From the NCBI GenBank assembly GCA_022702705.1, contig CM040421.1:69496121-69560120 (forward strand): a stretch of 64,000 nucleotides of DNA. The letters are read 5' to 3'. The notes beneath the pieces are model-generated. The model was not told where the DNA came from. It searched no databases and saw nothing but the letters and a program-made list of their open reading frames with translations. The position numbers were made by a program, and so were the translations under genes. Shown here in pieces: positions 1 to 8,889 of this stretch. Position 1 is the first letter of the stretch. The number at the start of each line of letters is the position of its first letter. Source of the DNA: Papilionanthe hookeriana x Papilionanthe teres (lineage: Eukaryota > Streptophyta > Magnoliopsida > Asparagales > Orchidaceae).

Positions 1-600
1 GACCGACCGACTCGTCAGAAGTGAGAAACCTAGACCGGTTCCGTCCAAGTAGCACGTGGGACATGTGCCTTTTTTTCCCGTCATGGAAAGTTCCGCGCCT
101 ACTTTGTAGGCGGGAGATGTCCGTGTTAGTATCTTATAAAATCATCTAAAAAAGGATTGTTCAACATGGTTTAAATAATCATTTGAGACGCTCGGCTCGA
201 GATATGCCTAGAACTAAAAAAGCTCATTATTCTTATGAGATTCACCTTAACTTTGGAAAGATTTGAAGTGTCATGATAACATTTAGAGATGATGTTTATT
301 TATAAAAAAATAGTCTTAAGTTCTTTTGCAAAAAAGTTTAAAGAAAGCAAGTAACGAAGATTTTAATGGATGAAGATTTTTTTTAGTGAGATTAATTATT
401 CTTTAGACTATGGAACCTTTAGTGAAGGTATTAAGATTGTTAACGGGTGATAAAACTCTATGAGATTCTTCTTTGAAGCTATGAACAAGGCAAAAACAAA
501 GTATAAAGATCGAAACTCTACTATAGAGATAGAGTAATAGTTATGATGATACCATAAACAGTGAATGTTTTCAATGTCGTTTCCTCAACTCTAGTAAACA
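1..600. other. AT-rich stretch without a recognised gene
   Basis: No coding region, RNA gene or clear repeat was recognised here. A short motif, gtttcctcaactct, occurs near 578 and again near 630, at the left border of the Harbinger remnant. Confidence 0.4.
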
Positions 601-619
601 GAAATAAAAACTAACATTC

Positions 620-844
620 CCTACGTAATTCGTTTCCTCAACTCTGTCATCTCACTTGCTCTTTCCCCATATTGAGTGCAGTCTCGAACACATCATTTTC
701 GGCCTGTGACAAAGGCTGTCTAATACAATATTCATACGCTTCAACAGGGACATGTGAATGATCCTCATCCGCCCTACGGAAATCAATGTCGTTGCAGGAA
801 GGATGTCGCCGAATATAATTATAGAGAGTCATCATGACAATCAC
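620..844 (-). pseudogene. PIF/Harbinger transposase, C-terminal fragment
   Basis: The 65-residue frame starts with a block close to the C-terminal end of plant PIF/Harbinger (ALP1-like, DDE Tnp4) nucleases: MTLYNYIRRHPSCND, followed by an acidic stretch and VPVEAYEYC. The catalytic DDE part is not visible, so this is only the tail of the transposase. On the same strand just upstream (1,039-1,910) lie remains of a Myb/SANT-like protein, the second gene of these elements, which supports the call. The assignment rests on remembered family patterns. Confidence 0.5.
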
Positions 845-1038
845 AATCTACACCTATTTGTGAAACGAATAATATTAGAGATGTAAATTGAAAACATAAT
901 GATGAAAAATAAAATTGTAAATCAAATTTAACATCGTCCCATTGAAAAAAAAGTAAAAAACAAAAAGCAAATAAAAATGTTCAGTGCAGTAAGAAATGCA
1001 AAATGTCCCACAAGAATATAAAGAAAATCAGGTGTTCT

Positions 1039-1910
1039 TCAATTGTCACTGTTCGCATGAAAATAACATAAATAATGTATCCTACGGTTAGGGGTCTTCA
1101 TTATGAAAAACTCTCTTTGGATCGGGTCTTCAAACATCATAGTGAACAGGTATAATTCATAAATTTTTGGAGTTGCCTCCATAATACGGATGACTTGTTG
1201 GACAGAAGTTGCGTGTGATGGGCCGAGGTTTTTGGTGCATGCTAGCATTAGTGAAAGTAGCTCCCTCATTTTTCTTTTTCTCAACTCAGGGACGCTTTGA
1301 CCAAATAGTGGATTCAACATCTTGAAGGTTCGGGCCGGGGCCTTCATTAGAATCACCTGTTTGTTCTGCAGCCAAGTTTTTAGCGATGCCATCAAACTCT
1401 GTCTCACTTGGCGTGCATGCATTATTGCTCATTGCCATGATACCACCAAACATTTAATCAGACTTGATGCCACTTTATTTAAAATTTTTCGCAACTGACA
1501 CCACTTACAAAATGATAACACATGTTGATGCGTTTGTAACAAAAAAATGAAAAATTGACAAAAGCAATGAATGTTTCAAAAATGCACTCCGAATCTCTCT
1601 TCCTGCCATTCCTCTGAAGAGCCAATTGTTCGCTTTATCGGTTCACAATCTAAGCCCACAGATCATCTATTCAATTCTTTTCAGATTTTTTAATCATTTT
1701 TAAGTTAGTCCCATTTATTTTATAATTGTATGCTACCGTACTCACTGCCTGTACTGCCCTTGAAGTTTTTAATAATATTTTGCCAGTCCTCAATGTTGAA
1801 ATAGGTTGTTGGTCTATTTCCCAATTTGACCTCTTTTAGACAAAGATCACAAAATATTATTTTTATATCCTTATCCCACATTGCAGATGAATCAGCCTCT
1901 TTGGTCTTCA
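1039..1910 (-). pseudogene. PIF/Harbinger ORF1, Myb/SANT-like DNA-binding protein, broken
   Basis: Two blocks on the minus strand look like the Myb/SANT-like protein of Harbinger elements. The N-terminal block (about 1,910-1,620) reads AMWDKDIKIIFCDLCLKEV, then NRPTTYFN, W and IIKNF, and continues past in-frame stops into GLDCEPIKRTIGSSEEW. This is the usual trihelix-like pattern followed by the 'PIKRT..S.EWW' segment. The second block (1,422-1,039, 127 residues) carries a C-terminal helix-rich region ending FEDPIQREFFIMKTPNRR. About 200 bases of non-coding or decayed sequence separate them. In these transposons ORF1 binds DNA and helps the transposase. The frame is broken, so no active product is expected. 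Confidence 0.5.
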
Positions 1911-2215
1911 CTATTGTGTATACTAGCATGAAAATACTAATCAACATAAATATTTACCATAAAAAAATTTAGCACAGCTCATAGAAAAATAAGAATGCTA
2001 CAATAGAATCACCACTTCTTCTCCAACAACTTGTACGCCACCTTCCCAATTTGACCTCTTTTAGACGAAGATCACAAAATATTATTTTTATATCCTTATC
2101 CCACATTGCAGATAAATCAACCTCTTTGGTCTTCACTATTGTGTATACTAGCATGAAAATACTAATCAACATAAATATTTACCATAAAAAAATTTAGCAC
2201 AGCTCATAGAAAAAT
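1840..2215 (-). repeat. Internal tandem duplication in Harbinger ORF1
   Basis: A segment of about 150-200 bp encoding the start of the Myb/SANT block (MLISIFMLVYTIVKTKE, then AMWDKDIKIIFCDL) occurs twice in direct orientation, at about 1,815-1,990 and 2,045-2,215. The copies differ at only a few bases. The right copy loses homology after KEVKLG. Confidence 0.8.
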
Positions 2216-2830
2216 AAGAGTGCTATAATAGCATCACCACTGCTCCTCCAACAACTTGTACACTACCTTCACACCACACCACTACACCTCCACATCACCA
2301 CACACCACCACCTCCATAGACCAAGGCATCAAAAAATCAAAACATCCATAATCAACACATCGACACTTCTACAAATCCACAATACCATCATCATCTCAAC
2401 ACACCAGCACATCCACACACCAACATGCCCACACACCACAAGGAACACCTCAACCAAAATTCGGACAATAACATCAACCGAATTTCGTGCAACAACGTCA
2501 AATAATTCGGGCAATAATATCACTTATATTTCCAACCACTATCATCTATGTTTCCAATTTGCATATGCAAACACAACCATCAAACAAACCATTGCACATA
2601 ATCAAAACCATCAATAGGATGCAACATAAAGAAGCAAAATAACCTGCCAAGCATATCACACCGAAAACGACCAATCCGAAAAGCCAACATCTACTGACAA
2701 ACAGAAGAATGCTAAGAGCAAATAGAAAGCCACCAAACGAGTCATTGCACATAAGCAATTGCAAAATCAGAAACCACCTGGTAGATAAGACAACAATTTC
2801 TATTGCCTTTTTGCTTGCATTTTGAATTGT
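2216..2830. other. C/A-rich low-complexity DNA, no gene
   Basis: The plus strand is rich in CAC/ACC/CAT runs (2,260-2,500) and then A-rich. The open frames here come from this base bias and match nothing I know. Confidence 0.4.
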
Positions 2831-2880
2831 AATGGACATTTTGAATTGTTTTTGGAGTTCTTCAATTCAAAACTCAAAAA

Positions 2881-2912
2881 AAAGAAAAGAAAAGAAAAGA
2901 AAAGAAAAGAAA
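2881..2912. repeat. (AAAAG)n microsatellite
   Basis: Six consecutive aaaag units on the plus strand, inside the dispersed repeat. Confidence 0.85.
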
Positions 2913-3032
2913 AACAACGTGGAAGCAATTTATTTAACAATGATATGTGCACTAAATACATAAACTTAGTGTAAATGAACTAATGTTAAATGTGTTCACT
3001 TGTTTAACACAATAATGGTGATTATCGAGATA

Positions 3033-3162
3033 AACAAACAAACAAACAACAACAAGCTTTTCTCTCACTTAGTGGGGTCGGCTATATGATCCTTTTTCTC
3101 TATTGCATTTTATTGAGTGTCATATTTAAAATGATCACCATTATTTATTAATAACTCGATAG
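3033..3162 (-). mobile_element. Short 3' end of an RTE-type LINE with target duplications
   Basis: Read on the minus strand, the insert ends with the RTE 3' signature seen four times in this window ('gccgaccccact' followed by 'agtg' and a TTG-rich tail, here tttgtttgtttgtt). A perfect 17-bp direct repeat, tggtgattatcgagata, flanks it (3,016-3,032 and 3,163-3,179), as expected for target-primed reverse transcription. The copy is truncated to about 100 bp of LINE sequence. Its 5' side carries an inverted copy of the target flank (see findings). Confidence 0.85.
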
Positions 3163-3935
3163 TGGTGATTATCGAGATATTAATAAAAATTATATACTTG
3201 TAATTAAATGATTTCCTTGTACATGAATTTTTTGTGTGGTCTAAGTGATTAAGAAAGCAAGTGAATGTATTATGTTTAAGCACAATATGAATTGCTAACT
3301 CAACTATACTAGCTATGAAAATTATTAGCCAAAAACCAATTTTATAGGGAGTAGAAATATCGAAACACAAAGATAAATATGATGCAATAAATGTATGTGT
3401 GTCGTTGCCAAGCTTTAGGGCAATTTTGTCTTTTTTAGCTTAAGGACAATTTAATCTTCTATTATTTTTTATTGGTTGGTATAAATAGGGCTTAATAGTT
3501 TAGGGGTTAGGGTTATGCATGAGATTCATTCTTGAGTCTTAGGATTGGGGTTTGGGAGAGATTTCATACCTCTAAAATTGTAGGATTTGGGGGAGATCGC
3601 CTACCTTTTTAATTGTAGGTATTTATCTTTTATTTTATATTTTCATGGTTTATGCTTTGGAAGAAATAAAAGATATCTTTTGCCCTAATTTCTTGGGAAA
3701 ATCCTATCAGTATGCTAAAAGTCATGTAACAGAGTATTCTTCTATCATATTTTTTAATATTATTTTTAGAAACATATTGATATTGCATTCATGTTAAAGG
3801 AGGAGTGGGATGCCTTTTGTGTCATGGATGTAGTATTGGCAATTTTATTAGAGAAGGCTAAACGAGATGGCTCTCTAATTTGAAGAACACAAATATTGGT
3901 AAGAAAAGCTAATTCATAAGAAGTAAAATAAGGAA

Positions 3936-4078
3936 TTATGTTGAGATTTGTTTCTTGTAGAGTTTTATTTGTAAATAGAAGAATTTTAGGCTTTTTATTT
4001 GTAAATGTTGTTTGACTCAATAGAAGCCTAAGTGTTAATGAAATGAAGGAGACTTTTTGAGCAAATTCTTTCTTTGCT
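3936..4078 (+). repeat. 5' LTR of Ty1/copia element A
   Basis: The segment from TGTTGAGATTTG to about 'agcaaattctttcttt' is repeated at 7,475-7,610 with scattered differences (shared 'tttgtaa.tgttgtttg.ctc.atagaagcc'). The LTR is short, about 140 bp. The exact right border is uncertain because the 3' copy loses homology at 'tttcttt'. No clear primer-binding site follows. Confidence 0.7.
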
Positions 4079-4079
4079 T

Positions 4080-5160
4080 GTGCAGATAGGGACGACAAAA
4101 AGGATCGTAGGCTTCATTGCGAGGGCTTGATCAAAGATTTTCAATGGCTTGGGCAGAGGAGAATTAGGCGCTGTGGCTTGGATGCAGGCTTCCAGCGACA
4201 GCAGGGGGCATTCGACAAGGCCGACGAAGGATAGAGCAGAGAGGGTCACTTGTGTGAAGGCTACTACGGAAAGAGGCGAAGCAGGTTAAGGAGCGCGACA
4301 GAGGATTTTGGCTCTATGATCGCATGTGACTAAGGCAATGCAAAGCTTTTACTGCGACTTACAGGATTGACACGACGGGGCTCAAGCGATACATTTAACG
4401 CTGCGACAAGGAGGGAGATCGACTTCAACGGTGCGGTCTCGGACAGGGAAGAAGAGGGCTTCGGTGTAGGAGACATTTCGAGCCTGCTACGATTGAGAGG
4501 AAGAGACGAAGAAGGTTTGGATGCATGAAATTATGAGGAAGTGACGACTGTAAGCTTCGATTCAAACAGAAGTACAAATTTGGTGTAGGGCTGCAAGGGA
4601 GGCGTTCGAGTGCAGTTCAATGAAGTCCGGCACGTGAAGGATTCGTGAAGGCAGAGTATAACAGAAAGTAATTAGCTATAATCTTTGCTTGCGAAGGATC
4701 GAGCGGCTTTGACTTACAGAATGGCCAGAAGAATTGCGGCTCAGTCGAGCGGAAAAGAAGATTGTGACGCTGTGGTTTTGCATAATCCCTATAATCTATA
4801 TTTACATCATTGTGATTGAGGATATCAAGGGAGGGAGATAGTGTAGGAGGTAAAGAGTTGGAGCCTCTGTGGAAGATTGATCCTGAAGTTATGAAGATCT
4901 TGGTCGGACTTATACAGGGAGCTAACTTCTTCACAAGAGCCACTACCTTAGCAGGTGCTCCGGCTTAGCCAAGTGGACTTCCAGGAATGCGATCAGCTTT
5001 GGCTGCCTCAAGCTTAGGTAAGACAGGTGCTCAAGAGAGACTTGCAGGTGCTGCAACTGCGGAGAAGTGGGACTCCTGAGCAAGACTTATCCAAATTTGC
5101 CCAAGGAGAGTGCAATGGGTGGTTGTGGACAATATAAAGGCCGTGGTCATAATCATGGGA
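4080..5160 (+). other. Internal region of copia A without recognisable gag
   Basis: This part is richer in G and C than its surroundings and contains only chance frames on both strands. By position it should hold gag, protease and the integrase core, but no zinc knuckle or D-D-E pattern was found. It may be foreign or heavily rearranged. Confidence 0.35.
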
Positions 5161-5760
5161 ACTAACAACTACTCAATTGATTAAGAGGATGCCCTCAAGA
5201 GTGTTGGATTGGAAGTCTTCTTATCAGATGTTGATAGAAGACGATAGTGGGATCTTTCTATTGAAGGTATTTAGATTTGTATATTTTGTGAAAGATAACA
5301 AACCATCTGTTGGGAAGTTGGATCCCAGAGCTGTGTAATGCGTGTTCGTGCGATATTCTGCTACTCAGAAAGGTTATGTCTTGTCAGTATGGATGTATCA
5401 TTCAGAGCGTTTGAATCATACTATATTCTTGAGGTGAATTCACCCTTCGATGAGTCAACATAAACTGGAGATATGAGATAAGACCGAGTGAGTAGTAGTG
5501 GTGATGGAGTGGTGCAAGTGGGATCAATACCATATCCTGTGATGTGGGATAAAGCAACTTAAGAGACTAAAATCGAGGAGATTGAACCCAAAGGTGGTGG
5601 CGGAATTTAGACTGAAGGTGAGCTAAGGGTGTATACATGGAAGAAGAAGCAAATTGAGGAAATAGAGTCTGCAGTGTCAACAAGTCCCTTGTCCCGACCT
5701 TCCCTAACTCTTGAGACACCTACACCATCCATCTTTGATCCAAAAACTCCCGGGTAATAT
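5160..5760 (+). pseudogene. Copia integrase C-terminal region and linker
   Basis: The translation shows RMPSRVLDWKSSYQML, then NKPSVGKLDPRAV, an in-frame stop, CVFVRYSATQKGYV, and after a frame change a block like SMDVSFRAF..YY. This is the 'LDPRA.KC.F.GYS..QKGY' signature that follows the integrase core in copia elements. A linker (PSLTLETPTPS) leads towards the reverse transcriptase. Two frame changes and stops are present. Confidence 0.75.
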
Positions 5761-5939
5761 TATTTCTCCTCCGTCCACTCCTACCCACCAACGTTAAGGA
5801 GAACCTCCTGTATCGATGCAGGACATCCTCCTGATCGTTTTGGGTGGAAACTTGACATTGCGAACTTTATTTCTTTTTCTAGCATCTCACATTTGCATGT
5901 AGCACTCATTGTATCGTTGAACTCTATCTCTATACCCAT

Positions 5940-6774
5940 GTGTTGGCAGGTTGCTAAAGAGAATCCCAAGTGGAAAGTGGCGATGCATGAAGGACTTGGA
6001 GCTTTTGATAAAAATCAAACATCGGAGATTGTATCACTACCAGCAGAGAAGAAGGCAGTTGGAAACAAGTGGATCTTAACGGTAAACAAACTCCAAAATG
6101 GAAGGTGGAGAGATAAAAATCACGACCAATGGCAAAATGGTACAGTAGGACATATGAAATTAACTATTATAAAACCTTGTACAAGTTGCAAAGATGAACA
6201 TGTTGAGGACACTGGCTTCTCTGTCAGTGAATGTTGGATGGAGACTCCACCAACTGAATGTAAATAGTGTTTTTCTACATATGGAGCTACTGGAGGAGGT
6301 ATATATGGAGATATCACTAGGATTCAGTACATCTAAGACAGTGGACAAGATGTGTAGGCTTAGGAAGTCACTGTTTGCTTGAAGCGATCTTCTCAAGCCT
6401 GGTTTGACAAGTTTAGAATGGCGATGGTTGGGATGGGATATCAAGAAATCAATGCAAAACATGTCGTGTTCTTTGAACAACATGAAGGTCACACTGGCAT
6501 ATTTGTTGTGTATGTGGATGGCATAATTATCACTGATGATGATGAGACAGAGATTGCTAAATTGAAGGGAAGATTGGTGAAGCAATTTGAGATAAATGAT
6601 CTAGGATGGCTCAAATACATTCTTGGGATTGAAGTGGCTCAAGGAACTGAGGGGATGGTTCTATCCCCGAGAAAGTATGTATTGGATCTTCTCACGAAGT
6701 CATGTATGCGGGTGTGCAAACCTGCGGTCTCTCCAATTGATCAGAAGGTTAAAGCTCAGTACAGAGACAGGTGA
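5940..6774 (+). pseudogene. Copia reverse transcriptase, broken
   Basis: Frames at 5,940-6,100, 6,194-6,360 and 6,379-6,774 make up the copia RVT_2 domain. The start is W..AM.EGLGAFDKN followed by EIVSLPA.KKAVGNKW; a later segment gives QLNVNSVFLHMELLEEVYME; the last has SQAWFDKF, then HTGIFVVYVDGIIITDDDE and LGWLKYILGIEV. The catalytic YVDD box reads YVDG, and several frameshifts and stops lie between segments, so the enzyme is dead. It belongs to element A. Confidence 0.85.
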
Positions 6775-6775
6775 A

Positions 6776-7400
6776 TCAGTTGATCGTGAGAGGTACCAGA
6801 GGCAGGTGGGCCACCTGATCTATCCGTTTCACACTCGACCCGATATTTTCTTTGCAGTAAGTGTGGTGAGCCGCCACATGCATGATCCAAGGAAGGGCTA
6901 TATGGATGCAGTGTATCAGATTCTGACGTATCTGAAGAGTACAACAGGGAAAGACTTGATTTTCAGAAAGAATGAGCATGTAGATATTGAGGGCTTTTAT
7001 GATTCTGACTAGGCAAGTTGTGCTGATGACAGACTATTCACATCAGGACACTGCATATGTGTTGGTGGCAACTTGGTCTCGTGGAAGAGCAAAAAACAAT
7101 CAGTTGTAGCAAGATCAACAGCAGAGGCGAAATACAGGGCCATGGCATTAGGAGTTGGTGAGATGATGTGGCTGAAAGCTTTGTTGGTTGAACTCAAAGT
7201 GGATCAAGGAACTCAAATGAAGTTGTGGTGCGAAAACAAGTCGGCAATCAACATTGCTAACAACTCGGTGCAACATGATAGAACTAGACATGCAGAGATT
7301 GACAAATTCTTCATCCAGGAGAAGCTGAATAGTGGATCGTTGGGACTAAGTCATGTTAGCTATTGGAGAGCAGATGGCTGAATGCCTCACTAAAGGACTT
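6776..7400 (+). pseudogene. Copia connection and RNase H domain
   Basis: After a frameshift the connection region reads RYQRQVGHLIY..HTRPDIFFAVSVVS, and the RNase H part reads SWKSKKQSVVARSTAEAKYR, then KLWCENKSAINIANN and HAEIDKFFI. The usual 'STAEAEYRAM' and 'CDN.SAI..A.N' boxes are recognisable, although the second Glu/Asp positions are altered. A stop separates the two parts. Confidence 0.85.
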
Positions 7401-7474
7401 AGCTCAGTGGAGTTAAGTAGATTATGTGACAAGATGGGCTTAGTGAATATTTTTCGCTCACCTTGAGGGGGAGT

Positions 7475-7610
7475 ATTGAGATTTGTATCTAATGTAGAGT
7501 TCTATTTGTAGATAAAAGAAGTCTAGGGGTTTGTTTGTAAGTGTTGTTTGGCTCTATAGAAGCCGAAATGTTAATGAAATGAAGGAGATTTTTTAAGCAA
7601 ATTCTTTCTT
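7475..7610 (+). repeat. 3' LTR of Ty1/copia element A
   Basis: It starts directly after the polypurine tract (gagggggagta) and is homologous to 3,936-4,078. The expected first bases TG are TA here. The two LTRs differ at many sites, so the insertion is old. Confidence 0.7.
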
Positions 7611-7649
7611 TAGGATTAATGGTCAAATGCACACCAAAAGGGTGATTGG

Positions 7650-8135
7650 ATATGCAATGGATATTTTGAATTTTTTTTCAAGATTATTTGATTCAAAATT
7701 CTCATAATAAAGCATAATATGGAAGCAATTTATCACAATAAGTAGTGTATTAAATAGAAAAATATATAAATATGGAAGCAATTTATAAAAATATATTGTA
7801 TATTAAATACAAAAATTTATAAATATAGAAGATAAGATATGTACAATTTATAAATTAATATTGAATGTTTAAGTTAACAAATTTAAAATTATTACACTTA
7901 ATAATATTGACAACCTCATAATTGTGATCAAATGATTTAATCCTACTAGTGTGACACTACATTGGGGAATCTATGGTGTAGTTCACGTGATTAAGCAGGC
8001 AAGTGAATTGGTTATTATAATTGCTAACTCAACCATACTAGCTATGAAAATTATTATTTCCAAACACCAATGTTGCAGTAAGTTCAAATATAAAAACATA
8101 AAGCTTAATAAGATGTAATAAATTTATGCTAATTT
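7650..8135. repeat. Dispersed direct repeat, right copy
   Basis: Homologous to 2,830-3,420 (shared 'tatggaagcaattta', 'attaagcaggcaagtgaat' versus 'attaagaaagcaagtgaat', and 'actagctatgaaaattatta'). It begins just after the 3' LTR of copia A. Confidence 0.55.
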
Positions 8136-8790
8136 AGAATAATTTTGCTATTAAATACAAAGTGAATATTATATTCTACACTAGATCATAAAACTAAGTA
8201 TTCTATTTACCAAAATAACAATCAAAATAACTAAATGTAAATTGATAAGTTAATAAATTTAAGCTCTAAAAAGAATTTTGCACAATAATTTTAGTTTTTA
8301 ACATCAAATCGGCTTATATCCATGCCTAATCTCCATCTGGATTTACACTCCAAACATAAAACTATAATTATTTACTCAGTAAGTTGGAGAAACCTTTGCA
8401 CTTTGATTTGTAGGCTATGGCACCCTTTACTTGATCTAGAAGCATATACCCAAGCTTTGCAAAGCTCCATTAGGTTTCACCTAGCACAATCTCAAGTTTA
8501 CAAATAAATCAAATGTAAGTTGTCTTAAATTTTGAACATGACTAAATCAAAATCATCTAAAATTATACGCAATCTTTATTATAAGAACTAGAAAGAAATA
8601 CAAATGAATGCCAATCAACAAAAAGCTATAGATTGATGAATACATGTTACCAAAACACATCGCACTTGTTATTATTCTCTTGAAAATTGCCTAAAATTAT
8701 TTATCATAAAAATTCTCTTAAAAGCCATCAAAAAGTCCTCAAAGGTTTAATGGCTTGCCAGATTAGTCTTTATTTGGGCTGTAAAGGTGG
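8136..8790. other. AT-rich DNA, nothing recognised
   Basis: No exon, RNA gene or repeat family was recognised. The 61-residue frame at 8,322 has no family features. Confidence 0.4.
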
Positions 8791-8793
8791 ATA

Positions 8794-8887
8794 TGTCAGA
8801 CATGCTTAGACATGTCTTGAGACATGCTCAGACATGTCTTGAGACATGCTCAGACATGTCTTGAGACATGCTCAGACATGTCTTGAG
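8794..8887. repeat. 22-bp palindromic minisatellite
   Basis: About four tandem units of the 22-mer gagacatgctcagacatgtc+tt, the last three perfect. Each unit contains the self-complementary core agacatgtct and gacatg/catgtc pairs, so the array can fold into hairpins or cruciforms. Confidence 0.9.
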
Positions 8888-8889
8888 CA

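Larger units (their letters stand above)
2830..3420. repeat. Dispersed direct repeat, left copy
   Basis: This stretch is similar to 7,650-8,135 in the same orientation. Shared blocks include 'ggaagcaattta', 'aagcaagtgaat' and 'actagctatgaaaattatta'. The left copy is interrupted by the RTE insertion at 3,033-3,162. The two copies flank the copia element at 3.9-7.6 kb. It could be an old LTR pair or a segmental duplication. Confidence 0.55.
3936..7610 (+). mobile_element. Decayed Ty1/copia retrotransposon A
   Basis: A pair of short LTRs encloses a broken copia polyprotein on the plus strand. In order there are the integrase C-terminal region (about 5,160-5,470), reverse transcriptase (about 5,940-6,770) and RNase H (about 6,990-7,400), then a polypurine tract 'gagggggagta' directly before the 3' LTR. 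The domain order IN-RT-RH identifies copia. Several stops and frameshifts make it inactive. The part between the 5' LTR and integrase (4,080-5,160) is relatively GC-rich, and I could not recognise a gag in it. Confidence 0.85.

Noticed and set aside
4028..4943. Minus-strand frames over the copia A leader
   Set aside because: They run opposite to the element and show no known domain.
8794..8887. CRISPR-like array
   Set aside because: Direct 22-bp repeats without spacers in a plant nuclear sequence; it is a minisatellite.
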